A model generated the notes under the pieces. It was not told where the DNA came from, made no database searches, and saw nothing but the letters and a program-made list of their open reading frames with translations. From Brachionus manjavacas (taxonomy: Eukaryota > Rotifera > Eurotatoria > Ploima > Brachionidae), in contig JAHQIY010000009.1 of the NCBI GenBank assembly GCA_019054805.1, positions 2,542,001-2,606,000 of the forward strand: a stretch of DNA of 64,000 nt, written 5' to 3'. The position numbers and the translations under genes were made by a program. Shown piece after piece: positions 45,401 through 57,124 of this stretch. How positions within the stretch are numbered: position 1 is the stretch's first letter; each line of letters opens with the position of its first letter.

Positions 45401-48342
45401 ATAATTAATACCGTTCTTTAAAATATCTCTTCATTTAGTAGTAGTAGTAGTAGTAGTAGTAGTTCTTGCTGCGACACCTAACATGTAGATTGTCTAAGCC
45501 CATCACCGCCAATTGGCCGTGTAGAGCTGTAGCAGCCGATTCCATTGAACTTATCTAAAGCCATTTTAAAATTAGCGGTTGACTTGGATTTCACCACGTT
45601 TTCTGGCAACCTATTCCAATGCGGAACTACTCTATTTGAGAAAAATACATGTCTGGCATTTACTGCAGACGCAAAATCGTTTCTAATTTTAGCTGGGAAA
45701 CTTTCTCTCTGGACTCTGATGCTATTTCCTTTTAACGCCCCGGCTGGTCCCTTGTTTTCTGATTTATTCACTCGATTCTTGACCAAGCTTACCTTTTCTA
45801 TTCCATTCACTAGTTTGTACATTTCAATTAAGTCCCCTCTCACTCTTCTTTCACTCAGCTTTGTCAGTCCTAATTTTGTCAGCCTCTTTTCATACGGAAT
45901 GTTTCTTACAGACAAAGGTATTTTTGTTGCCCTCTCTTGCACCTTTTCCAACGCATTCACGTCCATTTTCATACTTGGATTCCAAACCTTGAAGGTAAAA
46001 CATTATTCGGTACCTGACAATACCTTCCAGAACTTTACAAGCGACAGACGTCAGTGATACGGGTCGATAATTAGCTGGCTCTAATTTACTTCCTTTTTTG
46101 TAGATCTGAGACACGTTTGCTCTTTTCCACTCTTTTGGGATTTTTCCTGTCTCTAATGATTTTTCGAAAATTATCTTCAATGGAACTGACATCGTTTTTG
46201 CGCAGTTTTTCAGTATCAGTGGATGTACTTGATCTGTGCCCATCGATTTGTTGCCATTTAATTTCTCTAGTCTCCGTTCAATCAGATCCTCGTTTAGCTC
46301 CTGCATGACATTCTCAATATCGAAAGTAGAGGAAGTACGTAAAGGAAAAAAAGGCAAATTATCATTGGTTTCTTTATTAAAGACTGAATGAAACTGATCA
46401 TTTAACAGCTCAGCTTTCAGTTTTTTGTCACTCGTTACTTCACCCTCTTTTGTTCTTAACATTCTTATTTCTTCCTTTACTCCCATTTTGCTTTTTACAT
46501 AGGCATAAATTAGTTTCGGATCACTTTTTGCTTTTTTAGACAGTCTGTTCTCATAATCCGATTTTACATTTCTTAACTCTCTACATGCTTTTCCATAATA
46601 ATATTTACTTATTTCAAATGAACTTTTATTACATGCTTTCATCTTATACCAAGCTCGATCCTTTAGTTTTATCACTCTATTAACCTCGTAGTTCATCAAT
46701 TTTTCGCTCTTTCGCAAATTCTCTCTTTTCTCGGGTACGTTTTTCTCATAGAGTCGCAGGTACACATTCAGAAAACTTGCATAACATTCATTAACATGCT
46801 TTCCAACAAATTCTTTTTTCCAGTCCACTGACCTTTCAAGTCTCAAATACACATACAATATGTGGCCTATCCAACTTATCCAACCGGACAACAAGGTCCG
46901 TAAGTTTGTTGTTGAGTGAAGTGGCATTTGTATAAATACAAGTGAGAAAAGGTTCACGAACACTTATCCTTTTCTTATCTAAACTACAATTCAATAAAGG
47001 CGATCCAAGAATTTCCTTTGAATAATAAAAAAAATATCGACAAATTTAAAGATCTTTTAAAATCTTCAAAAAATCTTAAATTTATTTAGTCACATGAGTA
47101 TTGATTTTTATCTTGTACTCTTAAGTGTATTTTTTATGATAAATTAAATAAAAAAATAATCATATTCTAAGGAAATATCTGTTACAATTTATTTCATCAA
47201 AATTCATAATATTTTTAAATGATAATTTAAAGAATCTCTGATTTTTCCTTTTTGTCTGACAACTTCAGACAAACTGTGATTATTTTTCACAAAATTAAAC
47301 TAATCTTTTTTGATGATGTAGTCCATTTTGAAATAATTTTTTTTTAAATCTAGGATCAGTCTGGTTTTGGATTTGAAAAATTTGGAAAATTCATGTCTAC
47401 TAAAATAAAAAATAAAACTCAATATTGTGCCATTTTATCCTATACTCGTTAAAAGATAGATTTTAGAGTAAAATTTTTCCAACTAGTGACTGAGATCATT
47501 TGATGTTTTGACCCCCATTTGAAATTGAAGTTCATGATCAAATGAAAATTTCAAATTAAAGTTTTAAGTTTAAGATTTATAAGAAGAGGTATTTTTAATC
47601 GATTTTTTAATTATAAATTACAAAACTCTTGATGTTTAATTAGAAATAAAATTATACAAATTGTTATCTAAAGTAGAATAAATCTTAATCAGGATTTTTA
47701 TTTTGAAATTTGGCAAAACAAAATTTAACTTTGTTTCGATGCAATTTGTTCTAATTGAAATTAAAAGACGATTTCATTTAAAATTTTAAAAAATATGAAA
47801 ACAATATAACTTAATTATTTTTTATTATTATTTTTTTATTATAACTTAATATTAAATCTTTTTAAAACATCAATTTAAATGATAAAAATATTTAAAAAAT
47901 TTTTTTTAGTTGTCAAAATTTGATAGATGTTTCTACGAATTCGAGTTTGATTCCAACTACAGCTTTGCCTACCAATCCAACATCCACTACCACTACAACA
48001 TCCACTACCACTACAACATCCACTACCACTACAATATCCACTACCACTACAACTTCCACTACCACGACGAAGTCCAGCATTTTAGCATCAACACAGAAAA
48101 ATTGTGAAGATATTGATGATTTTTATTGCAAGAGCCAGAATTCTTTTCTCGCTACCAATTGTAAAAATGAAAATTTTTACATTAAAGGCTTGAAAATAAA
48201 TGATTTCTGTTGTAAAACATGTCAACAATTGGAAAAAAATTGCTTTGATTCAAATATTGATTGTAAATTCTTAGGCAATTTTTGCAACATATTGGATGCA
48301 TACAACCCCCATCCATGTCGAGCAACATGCAAAAGATGCTAA
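39419..48342 (+). CDS. Secreted ADAM/reprolysin-like metalloprotease with ShKT and EGF modules (15 exons)
   Basis: Exons: 39419-39479, 39536-39825, 39872-40040, 40089-40119, 40173-40344, 40388-40471, 40519-40688, 40748-41071, 41123-41273, 41327-41440, 41489-41717, 43048-43179 (or 43182), 43236-43370, 43424-44870, 47910-48342. Phase is kept throughout; about 1313 residues. Signal peptide (MKIFIFFNVLFSLSFSLA); prodomain ending at a furin-like KKRS (about 155); catalytic domain opening YVELLIVTD, with zinc motif HELGHNLGSLHDG (about 377) and Met-turn IMTP; an ADAMTS-like Cys-rich region (QCKMQYGP); two ShKT-like modules (CCQSC; CKDDFYNCARYSNLC to CNRC); EGF modules including eight near-identical repeats; a Thr-rich linker; two C-terminal ShKT modules (last Cys in TCKRC). 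No membrane segment. Most introns are 44-59 bases; those at 41718-43047 and 44871-47909 hold LINE relics. AATAAA at 48385. Probably cleaves matrix or surface proteins; no exact ortholog named. Confidence 0.88.
42080..42300 (-). mobile_element. LINE RT remnant in an intron of the metalloprotease gene
   Basis: The minus strand reads IKGVRQGSVISP, a stop, LFSILINDIQ, then a broken ADD-like region (SFDDVVILYI). This is RT motif 4-5 of a LINE. Short and decayed. Confidence 0.6.
43597..44508 (+). repeat. Eight tandem 114-bp EGF-encoding units
   Basis: Each unit encodes 38 residues beginning CSSNPCQNGAIC and ending GQSCEIVIDT, one EGF module with six Cys. Units start at 43597 plus multiples of 114. 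They are almost identical even at silent positions. Differences seen: unit 1 has AACCCA for AATCCA, and units 5 and 7 have CAG for CAA in the NPCQN stretch. A ninth diverged EGF (CSSNPCQNNGVCIDSSSGSY) follows. The reading frame stays open through all units. Confidence 0.95.
45437..46990 (-). mobile_element. LINE relic with RT core deleted, in the last intron of the metalloprotease gene
   Basis: The minus strand is open from 46963 to 45890 and reads pre-RT and RT start: GNKSMGTDQVHPLILKNC, GKIPKEWKRANVSQIYKKGS, LEPANYRPVSLTSVACKVLE. It then jumps directly to the C-terminal part (45972-45478): LEKVQERATKIPLSVR, FFSNRVVPHWNRLPENVV. The RT palm with the ADD motif is missing, so there is an internal deletion near 45985-46030. 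The 3' end is a (CTA)n run at 45437-45461 after GTCGCAGCAAGAA. The intron splices around it. Confidence 0.85.
47980..48069 (+). repeat. 18-bp minisatellite coding Thr-rich linker
   Basis: The unit TCCACTACCACTACAACA is repeated about five times with small changes, giving STTTTT repeats in the metalloprotease frame. Mucin-like, likely O-glycosylated stalk before the last ShKT modules. Length is expected to vary between individuals. Confidence 0.85.
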
Positions 48343-49364
48343 GCTCTTCTAAATTACGCATTTTGTTTGATATTTCTTATATTTAATAAATTGAGTAAAG
48401 AATCGTTATTTTTTCACAAGATTTTTGTTAAGCTTTTTATTCAATAAAATAATTATTACATCTCTTCAGAATCATAGGGAAGAGAGTTTATCTCCGTTTA
48501 AGTATCTTTTTAGAGCTTTTTAACTTTTTCTTTAAAAATTTTAATTAATTTTCTTCCAGGTTTAACAATATTTTAATTTTAACATAAAAATTTTATAAAT
48601 AACATTGAATTTTAAATGACATTTTGTTGAGTATTCATTGCCTTTTAGTGGATCAAAGTATGGAATATTAGCCTTTATTGTTATCAAAGAATTTTAAAGA
48701 TTTTAAATTAATTTTTTAACTTCTTAATCAACAGGCTCTTATTTATTTCTAGACCGATTAACTCATTCATTTTTAATTTCATTAAAAATTTTTAAATTTC
48801 TAAAACTTTGTTGATGAAATCAAAACTAAAATGGTTGAATGTAAAATTAAATTTTTCAAAAATTATGCTCATGTTATTGTACACAGACAACTTAAATGTA
48901 CTGACATTTTACATTAGTAACGCAATCTCGTAAAAACATATTCAAAAGTGTTCTCTCCTCTCTTTGTTCTTGCGCTGTCTACAATCAGATTGTCTTTGTT
49001 TCTTAATTTATAATTTAAGTTCGTTCATTTCATTTTTTACCAGCTGTTTTTTTAACCGGATTTTTTTGGTAAAACTACGCTATTTTAAGCAATTTTAGTT
49101 AGCTAGAATTTTTAAATTTCAATTAATTGATTAATATTTAAATTAATATTTAAATTATTTACTTGAATTCTGATTGAATATTTAATTACTGATTTTAATT
49201 ATAGCCTTTCCAGTCTTGAACTTAAAAAATTATAACCATATTAAACAAGTTCTGATGGCATATTTATTAATTGATAATAAAAATTATTTGGAAAATTGTT
49301 TAAGTTTAATGCATTTTTAATGTTAAAAATGTATACTTTCATATTTAAATTTGTTTTAAATGAT
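48343..49364. other. AT-rich intergenic DNA, 3' flank of the metalloprotease
   Basis: Poly(A) signal AATAAA at 48385-48390. Nothing else supported. Confidence 0.5.
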
Positions 49365-50150
49365 TTATTTTTTTGTGTTTGAATTACAAAATGTATCCAA
49401 TGTTGAAATAACATTGAAAAAATGCGATGTTTCAAATTTTTTTTTGTTTTAAGAAAATAATAATTTAAGTTAATATTGCAAATATGAAAAACTTGTTTTT
49501 TTTTTTTTTAATTTTGACTTTAGGTTAGTGATATAATGATCCTTAAGAAAATATTTGTAGTTTAAAAAACTATCTACGCTCTTTTTTACATTTTCCATAA
49601 ATTGAGTATTTGTTAAAATGCACTAAATGAAAGTCAATTATCACCAATTTATTTATTCAATGGACGCCTTAAAGGCGATGTAAAAAAAAAATTTTAAAAT
49701 AAGAGTAAAGTAATTAAGTTTAAGACAAAAAGAGAGCAACTCCTAATAATTTAAATTTTAAATGTTAATATTTTTAACTTTCTTTTAATTTCGATAATTA
49801 TTATTCAATTTTTTCATTTTTCTTTTCTCTCTTTTTTTTTTATTTCCTCGTTTTTTTTTAGACAAATTTCTCAATGTCAAAATTTTATAAGAAAAAAACA
49901 AAGTCTTTCGGGTCTTGTCAATTAGATAAGCAATAGTTCTTGTTTTTAGGGTTTGATGAACTTCACCTGATCTAAAAATTGTTAAACTATTCTGAAATTT
50001 TTTTATCTAAAGCTAAAGTAATAATAAAAAATAAGATAGAAAAACTAATTACATAGAGAATTGAAATTTGAGCTGCCTAGGTAAATTTTGCGAAACAGAT
50101 GAATCTATGTTTCCCAAAGTCAAACATATAATCTCAAATTTTTTTCCGAG
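49365..50150. repeat. Dispersed inverted-repeat family, copy C (one end plus body)
   Basis: Begins GAATTACAAAATGTATCCAA at 49381 and TGTTGAAATAACATTGAAAA, the same arm as copies A and B. The body shares with 53780-54140 the words ATTTGTAGTTTAAAAAACTA (with C for T in B), TAAATTGAG, and AGATGAATCTATGTT plus AAAGTCAAACAT at the far end. No matching right arm seen; a LINE relic begins at 50390. Non-coding. Confidence 0.55.
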
Positions 50151-50389
50151 AATAAATTAAGTGCAAATTGGGGAAGTTTTGGTGAATTTCGGAAGAAAAA
50201 AATTGCTTCATGATCCTGATCAAGTTTAATTCTAAAGAAAACATGCATATTTAAGACAAAAATGGCAAATTTAAATTGTATTTTAAAGAAAAATAACGTA
50301 ATGCGTGAAATTACGTCGTTATATTAAGTTAAAAGGGGACCTACATATGTCACACAAGAATACTAATGTGATATGTGGCTCTTCACAGA

Positions 50390-50990
50390 AAAGATAAGTG
50401 AGACACATAGAAGGTCGTATCTTAATAGCTGAAAAGGGCAAAGATGAGTTGAACATTTTAGAGAAGTGCAAAATAGACCAGAACTTAAACCAGCTAGCAC
50501 TGACTTTGATATTGACAGCAGAAGTTACTAGCCAGCAAAAATAAAAGCTGCTCTAAAGTCTCTGAAGAACAGAAAAGCCCTGAGTATTGACGAAGTCACG
50601 GCGGAAAAGTTGAAAACTGACGGAAAAATCACGATAGGGATTTTGCAAGACCTCTCAAGCAAGATTTGGCGGCAAGAAATCATACCAGAAGACTGTTCGA
50701 AAGTCAAACTTGCTAATTAAGGTAACAAAATGATTTGTGACAATAAGTTAACCAAGCAAATAAATTTGTAAGTAAGAATGAACAACCTATAAGTTATGAC
50801 CTAACATGAGTTATCATTGCTTTTTTGTAATGGTGAAGGTCATAACATTGATAGATGTCCTGTATAGGAACCAGGCTTGCAAAATTGAAATCAAAAAGGA
50901 CATTTGACTCAGAAATGCTCATTAGCTGAGAGACTTAAATCTATTGAACGAGCAAAAATCGACAGTAGTGATTTGAAATGAGCTGTTGAC
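50390..50990 (+). mobile_element. Degenerate LINE (N-terminal RT and a zinc-knuckle piece)
   Basis: The plus strand reads AKIKAALKSLKNRKALSIDE, VTAEKLKTDG, then SSKIWRQEIIPEDCSKVKLA, the start of a LINE RT domain (the LKNGKAPGIDEVxAE motif type). A separate piece near 50825 reads CNGEGHNIDRCP, one half of a CCHC knuckle. Stops in all frames. Boundaries uncertain. Confidence 0.6.
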
Positions 50991-50995
50991 AGCGA

Positions 50996-51345
50996 GTTTT
51001 CTGGAAGTTTCTTCTAACTTTCCTACGTTCTTTTATCAGATTTACAATGTTCTCAAATGAAGATTGGTTTTGTAGATTTTCTGAGAAAGGTAAGGAATGC
51101 TTTTAAGTGATGCAGCAATTATTTTTTTTGTAATTTTATCATTTAGTTGATCTATAGTGAGAGAATTTCAGGGATATTAACTATTTGAGAATTTAAAATC
51201 TCATAAAAAAATTTCCAGTTCGCTTTCTTATAAATTTTTTAGCTGTTGATTTATTTTCTAATTGATAGCCCATATAAATTGATACTTCGATTGGGAAATG
51301 GTCACTAGTCATGTCATGACTATTTAAGACTTTATTTTTTTTTCT
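50996..51345 (-). mobile_element. LINE fragment (endonuclease end and linker)
   Basis: Diverged copy of 408-848 and nearly the same as 56645-56945, reading on the minus strand the DMTSDHFPIE-type end and the KERRK linker, with stops. Only this internal part of the LINE is present. Confidence 0.65.
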
Positions 51346-51620
51346 TATAATTTGTGGCCTAATAAATAAAGAAATTCAATTCCACATTCACATAATGTGT
51401 GTATTTATTTTTGTTTACCCACAAAATGTGTGAAAATTGACGTTGCCTTAAACATTAGGTGAAACAAAAGTTGGTTTTTGTTTGAAAATCTAAATGAAAT
51501 TTAAGTTTCTTTCTATTTCAAATGACTGATAAATATAAAGAGCAGAATTTTTCATTTTTTATAATTTTCTATTCAAAATTATCTTGTAAAATTTTGTTTA
51601 ATTTTCTCATTGAGAACAAA

Positions 51621-53264
51621 ATGAACTGCACCAAATCAAATCATGAAAAATCAAACAATATTTGGCAGGAAATTTTATCACTAGACGCCAAATTTAATTT
51701 TAAAAGAATCCATCATAATTCCCAATTAAGTAAGCCCATTTGGTAAAGGAAACCTAAAGAGTAAATCTTTGCTAAATTTGAACTTAGGAACATTGTATTT
51801 ACGTCGGCGAGCTCAAATTATGAGAGAAAATTCAATGAAATTTAAAGACGAAGAGACATTGCAGAAAAGAAGAGAATACTTAAATCTGAGAACTCAAATA
51901 CTCGAGCAAAAACATGGACAAACTTTTGAAAATTCAAGTCTAAGCAACTACAGTTTACAAAACAGATCAAGAGCACACAACAAAGCTGCGAGTGTTGACT
52001 CGATTTCATTAAACTTTGATATCAAAGAAAATTTTTCTCGAAAGCTAAACAATTTTAGCAATATGTCAAGCATTTTGAATCCAAAAATTTCAAATTTACA
52101 CTGCAGCAGAGAGAGCTTGAATTCAAGCCATAAATCTGTACTCAATAAACAAAACTATGATGACATTTTTTGTGCCGAAGTTCATCATGTTTTTAATAAT
52201 CATGCAGGATCAATTACCAGGGTAAAATTTGCCAACAATGACAGAAGTTTACTTGCAAGCTGTTCGTCAGATGGAACTCTTGCCATTTACCAAGTGATAC
52301 CTGCTCCAGCGACAATGATTTATAAGCTGGAAGGTCACAAAGCCGAAATTATGGATATGCAATGGAGTACTACCAACGATTTGATTGTGACAGCATCGCT
52401 AGACGGCACATCCCGAGTCTGGCAAGTTACCAAGGGAAAATGCATGAGGATTTTGAGAGACACCCTCAATTCTGAAATTTTATGCTGTTGCTTCTTACCT
52501 ACAAATGAAAATATGATTTTTGTAAATGACACAAAAATTTATTTTCTATAGTATTTATTTTTAAATTTTTTTTGTAAGACAGGAAATTCAAAGGGACTCA
52601 TTCAAGTGTATAATCTATCAACAGGCATCATAGCTAGTAAAAATTGTCTCCAAAAGGTGGCTGGAAAGGTTCAAGCCATGTGCTTTGATTCGACTGGATC
52701 GAATCTTTGGGTTGGTGACAACAATGGAGCAGTGTACCTTTTTCAATTCAACATTTATAATCTTAAACTGAATAAAACAAAAAAAATGATAAGCAACAAT
52801 GGATATTCGATAACAAGCTTATCTTTTAAACATTTAAATAGCAAGGAGTCAGCTCTCCTGGTCAATTCTATGCCAAACTTTCTACTTTTGTACAAACTCA
52901 TAAATTCAGACATTCAATCGATTCGGCTCAGGAAAAGGATTCTCATAAAACAAAACGAACTGATGATTAAGTCAACCTTTTGTCCAGTGATCAATAAGAA
53001 ACAGCAGAATAGCAGTTTGGTTTGTACAGGCTGTGAAGACAATTGTGTTTATATTTATGACATGGATTTTGACGAAAGTCCATTGATTACAAAACTTCAA
53101 AAGCATGATCACCCTGTAATAGATGTTGGACTAAATTATGATCTTAGCTTGATGGCATCTGGAGATGCAAATGTAATTTCAAAATACCTAGAAAAAATAT
53201 AAATAAATGAAATTTTTTTTTAAAGGGAACTGTTATCATTTGGAAAATGAATAATCAAACATAA
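51621..53264 (+). CDS. WDR13: WDR13-like WD40-repeat protein (four exons)
   Basis: Exons 51621-51729, 51788-52521, 52579-53172 and 53226-53264 join with phase kept (introns 58, 57 and 53 bases) to give 491 residues, close to vertebrate WDR13 (485). The N-terminal block fits WDR13: IWQEILSLDAKFN, then TLYLRRRAQIMREN, then REYLNLRTQILEQKHG. The middle is a Ser/Asn-rich segment. From residue about 180 come WD40 blades: ITRVKFANNDRSLLASCSSD, KLEGHKAEIMDMQWS, ASLDGTSRVWQV, LWVGDNNGAVYLF, KLQKHDHPVIDVG, ASGDANGTVIIWKM at the end. Start codon 51621 chosen because the WDR13 match begins just after it; the upstream open frame to 51522 is AT-driven. WDR13 is a nuclear protein reported as a modulator of transcription; the exact role here is not visible from the sequence. 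Confidence 0.92.
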
Positions 53265-53644
53265 AATTAAATTAATATTTATTTAAAATTTAAAAGATAT
53301 AAAAACAAAAATTTTTTTACAAAATTGTATTTTTTATATAGATTTGGATGATTGCGAGAACCAACCTATTGAGTTGAAACTAATAGTAGAATCATTAATG
53401 GAAAAAAATAGTTAATAAATTCAATGTTATTTTTTTAATTTTTTAACAAAACAATAAAAAAAGATATAAGACACAATATTTTTTAGGAAATTTGATATTT
53501 TTTGACCGGCATCTTGAATTTGATGATCAATTCAGAGATTTTATCTTTAGATATTAAAATTAATTTTCGATTTGATTTAAATAATTTAAAAAAAATTTCT
53601 TTTCAATCCACTGAAAAAATCGATTTTTAGATTCAAATGATTTA

Positions 53645-54855
53645 ATTTTTTGTTATTAAATTACAAAATGTATCCAATGTTGAGATTAAATTGAAAAAGT
53701 GCTATGTTTCAAAAATTTTTTCGGTCTCAAATAAAAAAAAAGTGAATGGAAAACCTTGTTTAATTTTCATAAATTTTGACTTTGGAATTGATGATCTTTA
53801 AGATGATATTTGTAGCTTAAAAAACTATCTAGAATCTGTTTTCCATTTTTTATAAATTGAGTTTTTGATAAAATGCATCAACCAAACGTAAATTAACACT
53901 TTAGTTAAAATTTTAAAGAAAAAAATTCTTCGGGACTAGACCCGAAAAACTTTTTTAAACATTTTCAAACGTCTTTTTAGCTTTTTTTTTATAAATTTCA
54001 CCTATTTAGAAAAAAAGTAAAATTTGATGTTAAAAAATAAGATTAAAAAAGATATTATGATTAAAATTTTAAAGCTGGTTGGAGTAGGTAAAAATGTGAA
54101 ATAGATGAATCTATGTTCCTCAAAGTCAAACATTTGAAGGGTGAAAAATTAATTTTAATTATCTTTAATTTTTTTTATTTATATTTAAAGGCAAAGATTT
54201 AAGTAGAGAGTGCATTTGAGTAATTGCGATTTTTGATGGTCCAGATCAACCAGATCAGAGGATCAAATCAGTTTTCCAATTATTGAAAATGAATTTTAAT
54301 CTAAATGAATTATTTTTCTCTTTTTTCCTTTTATTTATTTTTTATTTTATTTCATCTAAATTTATTTACATTATGTATAGAAAATTTAGAACATTAAAAT
54401 TTTTTTATGCAAGGTTTGTTTCTTGAAAGCTGTGCGGCTAAATAAAAAAATAAAAAGATATGTGACCCTCTTTATGTGAATTGACCATTTTGTGGTCAAT
54501 AAAAAATATAAAAAACACCTTAAAATATTTTTTTTTAATTTTTTAGTAACGTTCCAAACTTTCTAGACATACTGTATAATTTCAATTTTTTGTATTCTGA
54601 ATGATCATTAGCTCGGTACAGATAAACAAATAAATAAATAAATTATCTAAAAGTTAAAAAAAGAATTTTCAATATTTTTTTAAATTTCAAAATAAAAATT
54701 AAACTCTTTATATTTCACTAAAGAGTTAAATTTAAAATATGAAAATGCTTGCAATATTAACTTGAAATTATTTTTTTTATTTGAGGGTGAAAAAAATGTT
54801 TGAAGCATCGCACTTTTTCAATGTAATTTCATTCATTTTGTAATTCAAACACGAA
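53645..54855. mobile_element. Inverted-repeat element, copy B (about 1.2 kb)
   Basis: The left arm from 53655 reads AAATTACAAAATGTATCCAA and AAATTGAAAAAGTGCTATGT. The right arm at about 54700-54855, reversed, reads GAATTACAAAATGAATG, AAATTACATTGAAAAAGTGC, GATGCTTCAAACATTTTTTT. Same family as copy A (4645-5405) and C. It carries a nested LINE 3' tail at about 54585-54645. No coding frame. Confidence 0.55.
54585..54645 (+). mobile_element. LINE 3' tail nested in element B
   Basis: Reads TATTCTGAATGATCATTAGC, TCGGTACAGATAAACAAATA and more ATAAA units, a diverged form of the hairpin family tail. 5' part negligible. Confidence 0.5.
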
Positions 54856-55261
54856 AAATTAAACCAAATGTATTAACTCATTGTTTGTAAGGTTTATTTT
54901 GAAATTTTGTATTTCAAAAATATTGAAAAGAAAGATCTTTCTTTTCATTTTATTTCTAATTTTGAATTTAATATTTGAATTTATTCATTTAAAATAAAAT
55001 GAATGAAAGGTTCATGAATGAATCATTTTTGAAGCTGAAGATGAAATGGTTGATTATAAACCATTTCATCTAAATGGTTTCTAATTAATTGGAAAAAAAA
55101 TTCATTAGAACTTGAAATTGAAAATCATATTTTTATTACGTACGTTTTATTGATTTTACACTATTTTTAAATTTTATTTTATTCCTATGAAATTTTTTTC
55201 CATGATTTAATTGACCACCAAATTGACATCTTAAGCGTTTAAAACTTATTTATTGTAATTT

Positions 55262-56960
55262 ATTTGTTTTCTGTACCGAGCTAGGGCTCCTTCAGAATAA
55301 ATTTAAAAAAAAATAAAATAAAATCAAAATAAAAAATAAAATTAAAGTTAATAAATGAGATTAAAAAAAAATCAAAATAAAGTATATAAAAAAATTGAAA
55401 GCTAAGAAGATATATATTGAAATAGATTGTTACGTGTGGCACATACATAGTTCATTTTACATAGTTCAAGTTTCATGAAAAAAAGAGGAAATAGTAAGGT
55501 AACAATTACACAATGGAGTTGGGTATTCAATATATCTAGATTCGAAACCTTCTTTGTATTCCTCCACCAGTCTTACAACCAATGGAATAGAATGACTCAG
55601 TCTTGTCCCAACATATCTTTCACTCAACTCAAAAGCCGATTCGAGACTGTTACTAATTAAAGTTTATTAAAAGCCTCATGATGCACCATGTTGAAGGGAG
55701 TTTCATATTTTAACTTAAGGATAGATCTGACTGCTGTATTCTGAATTGCTTGTAGTTTTTTGATATTATTTTCTGAAAATGAATTTAAGCAAGGAAAAGA
55801 ATAGTCTAAAAACGATCCGACTAAAGATTTATATAAATTTCCTAGTGTGTTTTGATTGAGACCGCATTTTTTGTTTGACAATATCTTAATAATATTTAGC
55901 CTTTTATTGCAGCGTTCTTTAATTTCGTCAACTGGTATTTTAAATTTAACTTAGAATCAAATTTAATACCAAGAAACTTGATTTCTTTTAGGCTTAGTAT
56001 TCTGTTTCGATAAATTTTTGAATTAAGATCGTCACTCTCTTTTTTGTACTTAGATAAGAATGCTGAACACGACTTTTCAACTGATATCTTCATTTTCCAC
56101 TTAAGAAGCCATTGTTCTAGTTCGTTGGTGTATTTATTTATCTTATTTTCTAGGTTCCCCTTTTTGTTATTAATGAAGAATGTAATAAGATCATCTGCGA
56201 AAAGCAGAGAGTATTCATTATTTGTTTTTTTTCTTCTGGGGATGTCATTAATATATAAATTAAATAAAAGAGGAATAATTTCTGAGCCTTGATGGACAAC
56301 TGCAGTTCAACTTCAATCTTTTTAAAACCATAATTAATTCAATTAAGCATTAAAATTACACTAATTATAAATTCTAAAGAATTCAGAGTTAGAATTAAGG
56401 TTTTCGAAATCTTTCTTAGTATCAAATAAATCAGAATTAGGACTAAATATTGAAGATAAGAGTTCTCCATTTGATACTTTTTTTGATCTAAATTTTTTTT
56501 TATTCAAAAAAGGTCTACTTGTCAGTGGGTTTTTTCCCATCTTCTAGACAAAATCAAACCAATTTTGATTCCAGAATTTTTTTTAAAGAGGCCTTAAACT
56601 CAAATGTAAGTTGATTAAATTTTTGCTTGAGCTGTAGACAGCGAGTTTTCTGGAAGTTTCTTCTAACTTTCCTACGTTCTTTTATCAAATTTACAATGTT
56701 CGGGGGAAGATTGGTTTTGTAGATTTTCTGAAAAAGGTAAGGAATGCTTTTAAGTGATGCAGCAACGATTTTTTTTGTAATTTTATCATTTAATTGATCA
56801 ATAGAGAGAGAATTTACAGGGATATTAACTATTTGAGAATTTAAAATCTCATTAAAAAATTCCCAGTTCGCTTTCTTATAGTTGATTTATTTTCTAATTG
56901 ATATCCCATAGAAATTGATGCTTCGATTGGGAAATGGTCAGTAGTCATATTGAAGTCGGT
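55262..56960 (-). mobile_element. LINE (jockey/CR1-like), internally deleted copy
   Basis: On the minus strand from 56960: endonuclease end and linker (56945-56640), then a non-matching segment, then RT from about 56300 with a degraded GSEIIPLLFNLYINDIP and NEYSLLFADDLITFF, KWKMKISVEKSC (56093), IKFLGIKFDSKLN, then 55881-55657 with LYKSLVGSFLDYSFPCLNSF. Then the 3' UTR and the tail GAAGGAGCCCTAGCTCGG near 55285. Same family as 19990-20975. Frameshifts at about 55890-55930 and elsewhere; inactive. Confidence 0.8.
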
Positions 56961-57124
56961 AATTTTGTTAATTTACGCAGCCTATTTCCTTTGTTCTAGC
57001 ATTTATATCACCACCTAAAATGTAGTTTAGGTGGTGATCTAAAATGAAGTTTTTGATCCAAAAGTTCAAAAAAATTAGGAATAATATTAAACCATCAAAT
57101 AAAAAAAAATTTTACTTTAAAATA

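Noticed and set aside
47910-48107. Frame reading HYHYNIHYHYN repeats
   Set aside because: Out-of-frame reading of the Thr-coding minisatellite in the last metalloprotease exon.
51522-51620. Upstream extension of the WDR13 reading frame
   Set aside because: The in-frame extension is Phe/Ile-rich and AT-driven; the family match begins only after the ATG at 51621.
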